Part shown: positions 53,204 through 63,122 of the stretch, one piece after another
Layout: each line of letters begins with the position of its first letter
Numbering within the stretch: position 1 is the stretch's first letter
Source: Bacillus sp. X1(2014)
GTDB lineage: Bacteria > Bacillota > Bacilli > Bacillales_B > DSM-18226
Assembly: GCF_007678255.1 (NCBI RefSeq)
Contig: NZ_VEED01000017.1
Span: 1 to 64,000, forward strand
Reading direction: 5' to 3'
DNA length: 64,000 nt
Notes under the pieces: generated by a model
Seen by the model: the letters and a program-made list of their open reading frames with translations, nothing else
What the model was told of the DNA's origin: nothing
The model's database searches: none
Position numbers and translations under genes: made by a program

Positions 53204-54769
53204 ATGGTGAAAAAATGGGGGTTAGGTAGATTTGTTCTGATTATGTTTATGGTGTTTGTCATTACCGGCTGTTCGACAAGTAAGGATGTCAGCACAAAAG
53301 GCAATGGCAAAAAAACAGGATCTAAGGACGGTGGTACATTAGTGATTGCCCGATTGTCAGATGCAGAAAACTTAGATCATCAGTTTATGTCAACAATCAA
53401 TGCTGCAAGTGTTACCCATCGCAAAATCTATGAGGGTTTAGTTGGTCGGGATCATAATGCTGAAATCCAGCCCTTGCTGGCGGAAAAATGGGAGCAACTA
53501 GATGATACGACATGGGAGTTTAAATTACGAGAAGATGTTAAATTTCATGATGGGTCAGCTTTTAATGCTAATGCTGTAAAAGCTACATTTGATCGACTAT
53601 TAGACCCGAAAGTGGCATCTCCTAGAGCTATTGTCCTTAAAATGGTAAAAGAAGTAAGGATAATTGATGACTACACCGTTCAATTTATTTTATCAGAGCC
53701 ATTTGCCCCATTACTCTCTATTTTGGCTAGTCATGAAGGTGGGATTATAAGTCCAAAAACTATCGAGAAATACGGGAAAAGCATTATTAAAGAACCAAAT
53801 GGGACAGGTCCATTTGTTTTCAAATCATGGACACCTGGACAAGAAATTGTATTAACAAAAAACAATAGTTATTGGGGAGATAAGGCGAAGGTCGATAAAG
53901 TCGTATTTAAGGTTGTGCCAGAGGAAACTACTAGAATCTCTATGCTAGAAACAGGTGAAGCCCAAATAGCTGAACCCCTGTCTGTACCAATGATGGATAC
54001 TGTAAAGGCTTCACAAGCAATCGATGTTTACCGTAGTGAAGGATATGGAACAGAGTATATCGGCTTTAATGTTCAAAAGAAGCCATTTAATGATGAAAAG
54101 GTTCGAAAGGCCATCGCCCATGCTGTTGAAATAGATTCCATTATTAAAGGTGTCTACAATAATGTGGGGAAAAGGGCTAATTCCCTATTAGGCTCAAAGG
54201 TTTTCGGTTACCATCCAGATATGAAATCGTATAAATATAACTTAAATGAAGCAAAGAGATTACTTGCTGAAGCGGGTTACCCTAATGGTTTTGAAGTTAC
54301 ACTTAAAACGATGGACAGCAAAGAAAGAGTGAATATGGCAGAAGTACTACAATCACAGTTAAAAGGTATTGGTGTCAAATTAAAAATACAGGTGTTGGAG
54401 TATGGTACCTTTGTTGACCAAGTAAATAAGGGTGACTCTGAGATGTTCATCCTTAGCTGGAGAAATGCTACTGGTGATGCTGATTATAATCAATATAACC
54501 TTTTCCATACAAGCTCGCAGGGGGGAGCGGGAAATACCTTCTTTTACAGTAATAATGAGGTTGACCAGATAATAGAAGCTGCACGCCGTGAAAAAGACCA
54601 AGAAAAACGAAAAGCATTATATGCACAGTCACAAGAAATAGAAATGAAAGAGGCAGTTTACATTCCTACTCGAGTGATTGAGAATTTAGCTGCGGTAGGA
54701 AAAAATGTAAAAGGTTTTTCTATTAGTCCATCAGGCTATTTAGAAATAAATGATGTGTCAATTCAATAA
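53204..54769 (+). CDS. ABC transporter solute-binding lipoprotein, family 5 (OppA/DppA-like)
   Basis: 521 residues. Lipoprotein signal VLIMFMVFVITGC with the lipidated Cys near residue 23, then an SBP_bac_5 domain (RLSDAENLDHQFMST, LAEKWEQLDDTTWEFKLREDVKFHDG, EPNGTGPFVFKSW). Family members bind peptides, nickel or other cations and opines. No ABC permease or ATPase genes are in this cluster, so it must pair with subunits elsewhere. RBS AGGAGG before ATG. Confidence 0.9.
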   Translation: MVKKWGLGRFVLIMFMVFVITGCSTSKDVSTKGNGKKTGSKDGGTLVIARLSDAENLDHQFMSTINAASVTHRKIYEGLVGRDHNAEIQPLLAEKWEQLDDTTWEFKLREDVKFHDGSAFNANAVKATFDRLLDPKVASPRAIVLKMVKEVRIIDDYTVQFILSEPFAPLLSILASHEGGIISPKTIEKYGKSIIKEPNGTGPFVFKSWTPGQEIVLTKNNSYWGDKAKVDKVVFKVVPEETTRISMLETGEAQIAEPLSVPMMDTVKASQAIDVYRSEGYGTEYIGFNVQKKPFNDEKVRKAIAHAVEIDSIIKGVYNNVGKRANSLLGSKVFGYHPDMKSYKYNLNEAKRLLAEAGYPNGFEVTLKTMDSKERVNMAEVLQSQLKGIGVKLKIQVLEYGTFVDQVNKGDSEMFILSWRNATGDADYNQYNLFHTSSQGGAGNTFFYSNNEVDQIIEAARREKDQEKRKALYAQSQEIEMKEAVYIPTRVIENLAAVGKNVKGFSISPSGYLEINDVSIQ

Positions 54770-54848
54770 GCTACGGTATAAAAGAGGGATACCTATTTTT
54801 GGGTAACCTCTTTTACCATGGTGGTTAATAAGGAAAGGATGAATAGAA

Positions 54849-56072
54849 ATGAATAGCAAGTATTGGTTAAAGAATGCACGTATGGAAACAGGGTACAATG
54901 AAGAAAATGGAAGAGTTGTAGGAACGATGACTGAGGTATGTCATTTATTAATAGAGGATGGAAAAATTTCAAAAATAATTACTCCTTCTGAGCCCTTTGA
55001 ATTTTTGTTACCTGTAATAGATGCAAAAGGAATGCTTTTGCTTCCTTCTTTCATCGAAAAGCATGTTCACCTTGATAAAACCTATATGGGTGATCAATGG
55101 CGGGCTAGTATCCCTGCTTCAGGTGTAATTGAACGATGTGAGATTGAAAAGAATATCCTGGCTTCTATCTCATCTAGCACACAAAAACGTGCGGAAGCCT
55201 TGCTTGAAGTATTACTATCATACGGATCCACCCATGTTAGAACGCATGTTGATATATATCCTGAGGTGAAATTGAAAAATTTAGAGGGAGTTCAGCACGC
55301 ACTAGAATCTTATTCCAATAAAATGAGCGCTGAAATTGTTGCATTTGCCCAGCATGGCTTACTCCGTCCAGGGACAGTAGGGCTGATTAGGGAGGCTTTG
55401 AGAAATGGGGCAGGGATTGTCGGCGCTGTCGATCCAGCAACGGTCGACAATAATATTGAAGCATCTTTGGTACAATTAATGGATTTAGCAGTAGAAGGTA
55501 ATGCCGATATCGATTTGCATTTACATGATCCTGGTCACTTAGGTACTTTCACAATGAAACGTCTTGCCTATTTAACAAAGCAAGCTGGCTGGGAAGGAAG
55601 AGTAGCAATCAGTCATGCTTTTGGACTTGGAGATGTATCAAGAGAAGAAGCCGTTGATATGGCAAATTTATTAAGGGATGCAGGGATTTCAATTGTGACG
55701 AGCCTCCCAATTGGCAGAAACATTCCTCCTGTTAGCCTGCTATCACAATATGGGGTTAATGTGGCCATTGGAAATGATAATATTTTTGATTCGTGGTGGC
55801 CGACTGGAAATGGAGATGTTCTTGAAAGGGTTGGCCGATTAATTGAACGGTGTCGTTGGACAGATGAAGTTTCACTCTCGCAAGCATTAAAGTATATTAC
55901 TAACGGGTTGACGCCTTTAGACAAAGAAGGCAGAAAGCAATGGCCTAAAGAAGGGGATGCAGCCAATATGATTTTAGTAGAAGCAAGTTGTTCGGCTGAA
56001 GTCGTTGCTAGACGTTCAAACCGGAAGGCCGTCTTTTATCAAGGTAACTTGGTTTCAGGTTCCATTTGCTAG
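54849..56072 (+). CDS. CodA-like cytosine deaminase-type amidohydrolase
   Basis: 407 residues. The full metal set is present: IEKHVHLDKTY (H72, H74), DLHLHDPG (H224, H226), ISHAFGLG (H256) and IGNDNIFDSWWPTGNGD (D310). The order matches E. coli CodA and YahJ. CodA relatives deaminate cytosine, isocytosine or creatinine-like rings; the exact substrate is unknown. A deleted second copy of the 3' end lies at 62936-63095, on the other side of the ans-mle block. Confidence 0.86.
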   Translation: MNSKYWLKNARMETGYNEENGRVVGTMTEVCHLLIEDGKISKIITPSEPFEFLLPVIDAKGMLLLPSFIEKHVHLDKTYMGDQWRASIPASGVIERCEIEKNILASISSSTQKRAEALLEVLLSYGSTHVRTHVDIYPEVKLKNLEGVQHALESYSNKMSAEIVAFAQHGLLRPGTVGLIREALRNGAGIVGAVDPATVDNNIEASLVQLMDLAVEGNADIDLHLHDPGHLGTFTMKRLAYLTKQAGWEGRVAISHAFGLGDVSREEAVDMANLLRDAGISIVTSLPIGRNIPPVSLLSQYGVNVAIGNDNIFDSWWPTGNGDVLERVGRLIERCRWTDEVSLSQALKYITNGLTPLDKEGRKQWPKEGDAANMILVEASCSAEVVARRSNRKAVFYQGNLVSGSIC

Positions 56073-56080
56073 ATATTAAT

Positions 56081-56315
56081 TTAATTTACCAGAGTAATCG
56101 TAGAATCATTATCAACTGCTACAATTCCTTCATGAACAGACTGAAGCATGGTGCTGCGTTCCTCGAGGATTTTTGTAATGGCAATGGGGCTCAAGCCCAA
56201 GCTTTTTAATATGTCTTGCAAGTAAAACGGCACCACTAATTCCGACAATTAAACCAAAAATCGTTACAGTCAGAATACTGCGATGGCTTCGGCCAAGCGC
56301 TTCTTTTATGTTAAC
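56081..56315 (-). pseudogene. Fragment of a C4-dicarboxylate/citrate-type sensor histidine kinase
   Basis: On the minus strand the sequence reads IKEALGRSHRSILTVTIFGLIVGISGAVLLARHIKK, the second membrane helix and linker of a DcuS/CitA/MalK-type kinase. After a one-frame slip it continues ITKILEERSTMLQSVHEGIVAVDN, the start of the PAS domain, and stops at 56081. The sensor's periplasmic part and all kinase domains are missing. A bidirectional terminator (56326-56377) abuts its 5' edge. Confidence 0.75.
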
Positions 56316-56325
56316 TATATAATAT

Positions 56326-56377
56326 AAAAAAAGGATACGAATAGGCAGTTCCGTCCAGCCCATTCGTATCCTTTTTA
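56326..56377. terminator. Bidirectional terminator next to the kinase fragment
   Basis: AAAAAGGATACGAAT and ATTCGTATCCTTTTT make a perfect 15-bp stem around 19 bases, with A and T tracts on both sides. It would end ansR-strand transcription. The 130 bases between it and the ansR stop hold nothing recognised. Confidence 0.88.
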
Positions 56378-56507
56378 ACAAATTGGAAGAGTCACTTTTC
56401 TAAGTATTTTTTTCTCTTCTATTTGAAACACTTAGTAAATTATTACCTTTCCAATAAGCCGCAACCGAAGCAGCCAACAATGCTTACTTCTAGTAGATTA
56501 TTGCTTG

Positions 56508-56885
56508 TCACAAATGTTGGCGGGATTTCTCCTCTATCTCTCGCTTAGCCCTCATAAAGGCAACAAATTGTTGTACTTCTTCTTCAGAAAGCGGGGTTCC
56601 ATCGACCGCTAATTTAAATGTAGATAATTCAGTTAATTCAAGTTGTTCAACTGACCCTTTTTTATCTTCTTCGGATGGGAAGGTTGGATGGTCGACTCTG
56701 CCGAGTAAGTAATCAATGGATGTTCCAAACAAATCAGCCATTAATTTAATTGCTTCTAATGAGGGCCGGCGATAACCTGATTCATATCCTGCATAGGTGC
56801 TTTTGGCAATTCCAAGCTGATCAGCAGTCTCTTGCAGGGACCAGTTTTTACTTTTTCTTAATGTAGTTAATCTACCTAAAATCAT
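56508..56885 (-). CDS. ansR: XRE-family repressor AnsR
   Basis: 125 residues. The N-terminal Cro/CI helix-turn-helix (WSLQETADQLGIAKSTYAGYESGYRRPSLEAI, about 14-45) is nearly identical in pattern to B. subtilis AnsR, and the C-terminal GTPLSEEEVQQFVAFMRAKREIEE block also matches. AnsR represses ansAB and is relieved by aspartate or asparagine. Divergent from ansA with two TACGCGTA sites between them. AAAGGAG precedes ATG. Confidence 0.92.
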   Translation of the reverse strand: MILGRLTTLRKSKNWSLQETADQLGIAKSTYAGYESGYRRPSLEAIKLMADLFGTSIDYLLGRVDHPTFPSEEDKKGSVEQLELTELSTFKLAVDGTPLSEEEVQQFVAFMRAKREIEEKSRQHL

Positions 56886-56935
56886 CTTCCTACGCTCCTT
56901 TATCTGAATTTATTATAACATCTTAATCAAATAAA

Positions 56936-57010
56936 ATGTACGCGTATTGAATAATAATTTACTTGATTTTTTGAAATTTCCTTACTATAATTACCTTTGA
57001 TGTACGCGTA
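56936..57010 (+). promoter_or_regulatory. ansA promoter with two AnsR-type operators
   Basis: Direct repeats ATGTACGCGTA at 56936-56946 and 57000-57010 each contain the palindrome TACGCGTA, starts 64 bases apart. The promoter TTGATT (56963-56968) and TATAAT (56986-56991, 17-base spacing) lies between them, and the second site covers the probable transcription start. This fits AnsR repression by two-site binding. Confidence 0.78.
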
Positions 57011-57118
57011 AAGCGTATAAAGCGATTAATTCTTCTTAATTTTTAGCTGTGTTAATTTAATGATACTTATTGCCACTTCCAGGTTGAGGCAAGCGATTTT
57101 TTAAAGGAGGAGATATAG

Positions 57119-58138
57119 GTGAAAAAGTTACTATTGTTAACCACTGGCGGAACGATTGTTTCAGTTCAAGGGGAAAACGGACTGGTTCCGGCAGCCAAAG
57201 CGGATGAACTCTTAAGCCATTTATCAGGATTAAATCAAAGCTACAAGATTGATGATATTGCTTTGATGAACATCGATAGCACAAATATGCAGCCGGAATA
57301 CTGGGTGAACATGGCAGAAACTATCTTTGAAAATTACAATGACTATGATGGATTCGTTATCACTCATGGAACAGACACTATGGCTTACACTTCAGCAGCA
57401 CTCTCTTATATGCTGCAAGATGTGGATAAACCTATTATCATTACAGGCTCTCAAATTCCTATTTCGTATAAGAAAACAGATGCAAGGAAAAATGTGTCCG
57501 ATGCCATTCGATTTGCTTGCGAAGGCGTAGGAGGAGTATATGTTGTGTTTGATGGCAGAGTCATTCAAGGGACAAGGGCCATTAAACTGAGAACAAAAAG
57601 CTACGATGCATTTGAAAGTATTAACTACCCTTATATTGCATTTATCACCGAAAATACGATTGAGTATCATAAACAAATTAATGTGACAAAACAGAAAGGA
57701 ATTAAGCTAAATACGTCCCTTTGTACGGATGTTTTTCTGATGAAGTTGCACCCGGGGATAAAACCAGAATTTTTTGACTCTTTAAAGAACTTATATCAAG
57801 GTATTGTGATTGAGAGTTATGGAAGCGGTGGCATTCCATTTCAAGGAAGAGACATTTTGGCTAAATTGAACAAAATGACAGAATGCGGAATCTCAGTCGT
57901 GATTACTACCCAATGCTTAGAGGAAGGGGAAGATATGAGTATATATGAAGTAGGGCGAAAAGTGGACCAAAGTATAATCATTCGCTCTAGAAATATGAAT
58001 ACAGAAGCTATCGTCCCTAAATTAATGTGGGTTTTAGGCCAGACAAAGAACCCTCAAGAAGTCAAAAAAATGATGGAAACACCGATTGCAGATGATATAA
58101 CACTTCAGAACGATGAGGAAGCAGGTAAAATATGTTGA
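57119..58138 (+). CDS. ansA: L-asparaginase (type I)
   Basis: 339 residues. Catalytic TTGGTIVS with Thr12 and HGTDTMAYT with Thr85/Asp86 are intact. No signal peptide, so cytoplasmic. It hydrolyses asparagine to aspartate and ammonia. GTG start six bases after GGAGGAG. It overlaps the aspartase gene by seven bases, as part of ansAB. Confidence 0.95.
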   Translation: MKKLLLLTTGGTIVSVQGENGLVPAAKADELLSHLSGLNQSYKIDDIALMNIDSTNMQPEYWVNMAETIFENYNDYDGFVITHGTDTMAYTSAALSYMLQDVDKPIIITGSQIPISYKKTDARKNVSDAIRFACEGVGGVYVVFDGRVIQGTRAIKLRTKSYDAFESINYPYIAFITENTIEYHKQINVTKQKGIKLNTSLCTDVFLMKLHPGIKPEFFDSLKNLYQGIVIESYGSGGIPFQGRDILAKLNKMTECGISVVITTQCLEEGEDMSIYEVGRKVDQSIIIRSRNMNTEAIVPKLMWVLGQTKNPQEVKKMMETPIADDITLQNDEEAGKIC

Positions 58139-59562
58139 AAAATACAGTGGCATACCGACTTGAAAAGGACTTTCTCGGAGAAAAGGAACTCCCGGAAGAT
58201 GTGTACTACGGCATCCAAACATTACGAGCTGTAGAGAATTTTCCTATTACCGGATACAGAGTGCACGTAGAGATGATTAGAGCGTTGGCGATGGTGAAAA
58301 AAGCGGCTGCACTTGCAAATATGGACGTTAAACGTCTGTATGAAGGGTTAGGAGAGGCGATTGTCCAAGCAGCGGATGAAATTATTGAAGGCAAATGGCA
58401 TGATTATTTTATCGTTGATCCCATTCAAGGCGGGGCAGGTACCTCGATGAACATGAATGCGAATGAAGTCATCGCGAATCGTGCACTTGAGTTGCTTGGC
58501 CATAACAAAGGTGATTATGCTGAGTTAAGCCCAAATAGTCATGTGAACATGTCGCAATCAACCAATGATGTATTCCCGACAGCCATTCATATCTCAACGC
58601 TTAATCTGTTAGAGAAGTTGTTAAATACCATGCAAAGCATGCTTGATACCTTTAAAGAAAAATCCCGGCAGTTTGATCATGTTATTAAGATGGGACGCAC
58701 ACACCTTCAAGATGCCGTGCCCATTCGCCTTGGACAAGAATTTGAAGCCTACAGCCGTGTATTAGAACGTGATATTAAGCGTATTGGGCAAACGCGCCAA
58801 CATTTATATGAAGTAAACATGGGTGCAACGGCAGTGGGAACAGGATTAAATGCAGACCCCCGCTATATCGAAAATGTTGTTGCACATCTTGCAGATATTA
58901 GTGGTTTGCCGCTTGTCGGAGCGGACCATCTTGTGGATGCGACACAAAATACGGATGCCTATACAGAAGTGTCAGCGGCATTAAAAGTATGTATGATAAA
59001 CATGTCAAAAATTGCAAATGACTTGCGTTTAATGGCATCTGGTCCACGCACGGGACTTAGTGAAATTACATTACCCGCACGTCAGCCGGGTTCTTCCATT
59101 ATGCCCGGAAAAGTCAACCCTGTAATGGCGGAGCTCATCAATCAGGTTGCATTTCAGGTAATCGGAAACGATCATACGATCTGCCTGGCATCGGAAGCAG
59201 GACAGCTTGAATTAAATGTTATGGAACCTGTACTTGTCTTTAATTTACTTCAGTCCCTCAGCATTATGAATAATGCTTTCCGAAGCTTTACAGATTATTG
59301 TTTAGCAGGTATTGAAGCAAATGAAGATAGGTTAAAAGAATATGTAGAAAAAAGTGTGGGTATTATCACGGCTGTTAACCCGCATCTTGGATATGAAGTA
59401 GTGTCGCGCATTGCACGCGAAGCTATTTTAAAAGGTAAATCGGTACGGGAGCTTTGTTTGCAATATGATGTGTTAACAGAAGAAGAGCTAGATTTAATTT
59501 TAAATCCTTATGAAATGACGAATCCTGGTATTTCCGGTAGTGCTCTTTTCAATAGGAGCTAA
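58132..59562 (+). CDS. ansB: Aspartate ammonia-lyase (aspartase)
   Basis: 476 residues of the fumarase/aspartase superfamily. The flexible signature loop [11 protein letters not shown] is at 320-330; [15 protein letters not shown] and [11 protein letters not shown] are also conserved. It deaminates aspartate to fumarate, which joins the C4-dicarboxylate pool used by the mle genes downstream. Confidence 0.96.
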   Translation: MLKNTVAYRLEKDFLGEKELPEDVYYGIQTLRAVENFPITGYRVHVEMIRALAMVKKAAALANMDVKRLYEGLGEAIVQAADEIIEGKWHDYFIVDPIQGGAGTSMNMNANEVIANRALELLGHNKGDYAELSPNSHVNMSQSTNDVFPTAIHISTLNLLEKLLNTMQSMLDTFKEKSRQFDHVIKMGRTHLQDAVPIRLGQEFEAYSRVLERDIKRIGQTRQHLYEVNMGATAVGTGLNADPRYIENVVAHLADISGLPLVGADHLVDATQNTDAYTEVSAALKVCMINMSKIANDLRLMASGPRTGLSEITLPARQPGSSIMPGKVNPVMAELINQVAFQVIGNDHTICLASEAGQLELNVMEPVLVFNLLQSLSIMNNAFRSFTDYCLAGIEANEDRLKEYVEKSVGIITAVNPHLGYEVVSRIAREAILKGKSVRELCLQYDVLTEEELDLILNPYEMTNPGISGSALFNRS

Positions 59563-59600
59563 ATTTATAGAGATAAGTCGAGTTTGGCTTAAAAGAGTAG

Positions 59601-59636
59601 TGATAGGCCTATCAAAACAGAAACCCTTGATAGGCT
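59601..59636 (+). terminator. Hairpin and palindrome after ansB
   Basis: GCCTATCAA and TTGATAGGC pair around a 12-base loop (59607-59636), and TGATAGGCCTATCA (59601-59614) is itself a perfect palindrome. No T tract follows, so it may be an mRNA-end structure or an operator rather than a terminator. Confidence 0.45.
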
Positions 59637-59763
59637 TATAGGTACATATTATTATTCCGCTCGATGAAAAAGAGTAGTTTGAGTGTTTACTATAATCTTA
59701 AATAAGGCAATTTTCTATAGGTTAATAAAGGGAGAAATACGGTCTGTTTTTGTATCAATGATT

Positions 59764-59777
59764 TGAAAACGTTTTTT
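59764..59777 (+). promoter_or_regulatory. cre-like site before mleN
   Basis: TGAAAACGTTTTTT matches 12 of 14 positions of the CcpA consensus and lies 27 bases before the mleN start. A TATAAT at 59691-59696 could be the -10 of an mleN promoter, though no -35 is visible. If so, CcpA bound here would block elongation. Confidence 0.5.
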
Positions 59778-59803
59778 TTTGTCTATTTCAAGGGGGAATT
59801 AGG

Positions 59804-61222
59804 GTGAAAAGTGTACGATTACCATCCATGTTAGAAATTATTTGTGTCCTCGGTTTGTTTCTAGCTGTTGTCTTTTCTTTTACGGCGATTTTTAACTTGC
59901 CAATACAGCTTGCGCTATTTATTTCATGGTTTTTTGTTATTTTGCTTGGAATACGATTAGGTTATCGTTATCAAGAGCTTCAAGAGATGATCACAAAGGG
60001 GATTTCAAAAGGCCTTGAGGCCATATTAATTCTAGTCGCGGTTGGTGCCCTTATTGGGACATGGATTGCCGGCGGGGTTGTGCCAACACTTATTTATTAT
60101 GGTTTAGAGTTTATTCATCCAAGCATTTTCTTACTTGCAACTCTTGTTATCTGCTCTATTACGTCTGTGGCAACTGGTACGTCATGGGGAACGGTTGGAA
60201 CGTCGGGAATAGCGATGATGGCAATCGGGGAAGGTCTTGGAATTCCGCTTCCGCTTGTAGCGGGAGCAGTTCTTTCCGGTGCTTATTTCGGAGATAAACT
60301 ATCGCCATTATCTGACAGTACCGTGCTCGCAGCATCAATGTCGAAAGTGGATGTGATTGCGCATGTACGCGCTATGTTGTATTTATCTCTACCAGCCTTT
60401 ATTATTACCGGAATTCTTTTCACCATCGCAGGATTTATGTACGGTGGAAAAAATGTCGATTTGGACAAGGTCGATTTTCTAAAGACTTCATTACTTGAAA
60501 TGTTTGATATTCAAATTTGGATGTTGGTTCCGGCTGTTTTTGTCATCATTCTACTTGCGCTAAAAAAGCCTTCTTTGCCGACTATTACCGCTGGTGCTCT
60601 CCTTGGTGCCATTTGGGCTTCTGTGTTCCAGGGGATGAGTTTTGATGATGCAATTGGTACCGCCTACGTTGGCTTTTCTGCTGATACGGGCATCGATTTT
60701 ATGGACAAGCTCTTGAATCGCGGTGGAATTGAAGGAATGCTCGGGTCTGTCGTTGTCATTATTTTCGGTCTGGGATTTGGTGGACTACTAGAGCAATTAG
60801 GTGTTTTAAAAGTGATCGTTTCCAAGTTCCAGCACAAGCTAACATCCGCGGGAAATGTGACCTTTTCAACACTAATTGTGGCTTTTTTAGCAAACGTATT
60901 TGGTTGTGCGATGTATGTATCATTAATTTTAACACCTAAAATCATGGAAGAGAGCTACGACACATTACGAATTGACCGAAGAGTGCTGTCTCGCAACTCA
61001 GAGGTCGGTGGTACGATGACATCGGGGATGGTTCCCTGGTCCGACAACGGTATTTTTATGGCCGGAATTCTAGGTGTATCTACATTATCTTATTTGCCAT
61101 TCATGTGGTTAAGTTTTGTTTCACTTGCCATTGCTTTAATTTATGGATACACAGGAAAGTTTATTTGGTATACCGAAAAGATTAATATGGATGGACAAGC
61201 ATTGCATAAGCGTGCTAATTAA
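59804..61222 (+). CDS. mleN: NhaC-family Na+/H+ antiporter, MleN (malate-Na+/lactate-H+) type
   Basis: 472 residues with about 11-12 membrane segments, including the conserved SGAYFGDKLSPLSDSTVLA (about 157-175) and SGMVPWSDNGIFMAG (about 404-418). In B. subtilis MleN exchanges external malate and protons for lactate and Na+, and lies next to ansAB and mleA exactly as here. GTG start with AAGGGGGAA upstream. Cytoplasmic membrane. Confidence 0.92.
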   Translation: MKSVRLPSMLEIICVLGLFLAVVFSFTAIFNLPIQLALFISWFFVILLGIRLGYRYQELQEMITKGISKGLEAILILVAVGALIGTWIAGGVVPTLIYYGLEFIHPSIFLLATLVICSITSVATGTSWGTVGTSGIAMMAIGEGLGIPLPLVAGAVLSGAYFGDKLSPLSDSTVLAASMSKVDVIAHVRAMLYLSLPAFIITGILFTIAGFMYGGKNVDLDKVDFLKTSLLEMFDIQIWMLVPAVFVIILLALKKPSLPTITAGALLGAIWASVFQGMSFDDAIGTAYVGFSADTGIDFMDKLLNRGGIEGMLGSVVVIIFGLGFGGLLEQLGVLKVIVSKFQHKLTSAGNVTFSTLIVAFLANVFGCAMYVSLILTPKIMEESYDTLRIDRRVLSRNSEVGGTMTSGMVPWSDNGIFMAGILGVSTLSYLPFMWLSFVSLAIALIYGYTGKFIWYTEKINMDGQALHKRAN

Positions 61223-61299
61223 TCACCAACAATATCATCCACAAAAAACAACTAATTTTCTTAAACCTTTAATGCTAGATTTCAGATAATCAATATTTT

Positions 61300-61324
61300 G
61301 GGGCGAAGGACTTCTTCCTTCGCT
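61300..61324 (+). terminator. Hairpin after mleN
   Basis: GCGAAGGA and TCCTTCGC pair around CTTCT, followed by TCTAATCCTTT. A second compact stem CCCGTT-TT-AACGGG is at 61338-61351. The rest of the 308-base gap up to mleA has no recognised element; an open frame there shows no protein-like character. Confidence 0.55.
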
Positions 61325-61530
61325 CTAATCCTTTATCCCGTTTTAACGGGGAGTAAGACCATCAGCGAGGTTCAGGATGTGCTAGGGAAGACGTGGAGGT
61401 TAATCTTTCGACGTACAGGAGGTACTAGTAAAGGCGTTGTTGCAACAGGACGTTGCGGTTGTAGCCTTTATTCTTTACCCCCCCCTGATGGATGTTTCCT
61501 TTATTTGAATGTATTTGGAGGTATTCCGTT

Positions 61531-62877
61531 ATGATTAATAAAAACATGATTCGCACTTTACTTGTACAAACCCCGTCCACTCCCGGAAATCTTGGGAAGG
61601 TAGCGACGGCAATCGGGCTTGCCGGGGGTGATATCGGAAACATTGAAACAGTACATGTAGGAGCGAACTATACGAAGCGCAATATTACGGTTCAAGTGGA
61701 GAATGACGCGAAGCTCGAATCATTATTGGAGGCAGTTCGCCAACTCGGAGAGGGCATCCGTCTTCATACCGTTTCAGATGATGTTCTTCGTGCGCATGAA
61801 GGCGGCAAAATTCAGATGAAAAGCAAGATGCCGATTCAATCGCTTGCTGACTTAAGACGTGTATACACGCCAGGTGTGGCAAACGTTTGCCGGGTGATCG
61901 AGAAGGAGCCGGAGAAAGCGAAGATTTATACGAATATCGGCAATACAGTAGCCATCGTCACTGACGGGACGGCGATTCTCGGCCTTGGGGACATTGGCCC
62001 GGTTGCGGGGATGCCTGTGATGGAGGGGAAAGCTGCCCTTTTCGATCAGTTGGCCGGCATCAATGGCATTCCAATCCTTTTAAATACGAAAGATCCAGAT
62101 GAAATTGTACAGACGGTGAAACATATTTCACCTGGCTTTGGCGGGATCCTTTTGGAGGATATCGGCTCTCCGCATTGCTTTGAGGTAGAAGAACGCCTTA
62201 AGAGGGATCTGGACATTCCGGTTATGCATGATGACCAGCATGGTACGGCGGTTGTGACACTAGCCGCAGCTATTTCCGCTTGTAAAAGTGCCGGCGTCGA
62301 CCTGGAAAAAGCACAAGTAGGGCAAATTGGTCTTGGGGCAGCAGGCCTGGCTATCTGTCGAATGTTTATGGCCTACGGAGTAAAAAATGTTTTCGGAGCG
62401 GATAAGTCTTCCGAAGCGAAGGAGAGACTGAAGGGCTACGGAGGGAATCCTGTTGAGAGCCTTGAAGAGTTGATGGAAAAATCTGATATTATCATCGCAA
62501 CTACCGGCGTTCCTGGACTCATTAAAAAGGAGTGGGTGCATCAAGGGCAAATCATTCTCGCGTTGTCTAACCCGAAACCAGAAATTGAACCGGAAGAGGC
62601 TCTGCAAGCCGGGGCTGCCTATGCGGCGGACGGCCGCTCTGTTAATAATGTCCTTGGCTTTCCTGGTATCTTCCGCGGTGCGCTTAATGCCCGTTCCGCC
62701 GTAATCACCCATCAGATGTTAGTCGCTGCGGCGGAAGCAATTGCAGCAGGCACCAAACCAGGAGATTTGGTACCCCATCCGCTGGATTTAAAAGTCCATG
62801 AAATGGTAGCCGATGCGGTAGAGAGGGCCGCTTTTAAGTCTGATAAAGCCGAACAAAGGGTGCTGGTAACTTACTAA
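61531..62877 (+). CDS. mleA: Malic enzyme with N-terminal ACT domain, MleA type
   Basis: 448 residues. An ACT-like domain (about 5-80) precedes the malic N-terminal domain (YTPGVANVC near 112-120, catalytic Tyr/Lys region with [13 protein letters not shown]) and the NAD-binding domain ([16 protein letters not shown], about 270-285). It decarboxylates malate to pyruvate with NAD. B. subtilis MleA has the same form and position. GGAGG is nine bases before ATG at 61531. GC content and codon choice look somewhat higher than in neighbouring genes. Confidence 0.93.
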   Translation: MINKNMIRTLLVQTPSTPGNLGKVATAIGLAGGDIGNIETVHVGANYTKRNITVQVENDAKLESLLEAVRQLGEGIRLHTVSDDVLRAHEGGKIQMKSKMPIQSLADLRRVYTPGVANVCRVIEKEPEKAKIYTNIGNTVAIVTDGTAILGLGDIGPVAGMPVMEGKAALFDQLAGINGIPILLNTKDPDEIVQTVKHISPGFGGILLEDIGSPHCFEVEERLKRDLDIPVMHDDQHGTAVVTLAAAISACKSAGVDLEKAQVGQIGLGAAGLAICRMFMAYGVKNVFGADKSSEAKERLKGYGGNPVESLEELMEKSDIIIATTGVPGLIKKEWVHQGQIILALSNPKPEIEPEEALQAGAAYAADGRSVNNVLGFPGIFRGALNARSAVITHQMLVAAAEAIAAGTKPGDLVPHPLDLKVHEMVADAVERAAFKSDKAEQRVLVTY

Positions 62878-62935
62878 GGCGTAAAAACTGCAGGGGTTAT
62901 TAAATTGCGAAACTACAAACATTAGTGGTGATTTC

Positions 62936-63095
62936 CCTTGTAACGAGCCTCCCAATTGGCAGAAACATCCTCCTGTAAGCCTGATATCACAATATGGGGT
63001 TAATGTGGCCATTGGAAATGATAATATTTTTGATTCGTTCAAACCGGAAGGCTGTCTTTTACCAAGGTAACTTGGTTTGTGGTTCTATTAATTAG
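62936..63095 (+). repeat. Deleted second copy of the CodA-like amidohydrolase 3' end
   Basis: About 95 bases here match 55693-55795, and about 60 more match 56012-56075. The intervening ~220 bases of the original are missing, joined at GATTCG/TTCAAACC. The copy keeps runs of more than 50 identical bases but carries indels and cannot encode the protein. The two copies bracket the whole ansR-mleA block in direct orientation. Confidence 0.88.
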
Positions 63096-63122
63096 ATATA
63101 CATTTTAAAGGGGATGAAAATA

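Noticed and set aside
61298..61534. 78-codon frame before mleA
   Set aside because: Spans two hairpins and the mleA ribosome site and has no protein-like composition; treated as leader sequence.
62260..62712. 150-codon minus-strand frame inside mleA
   Set aside because: Antisense shadow of the malic enzyme gene with no recognisable motif.
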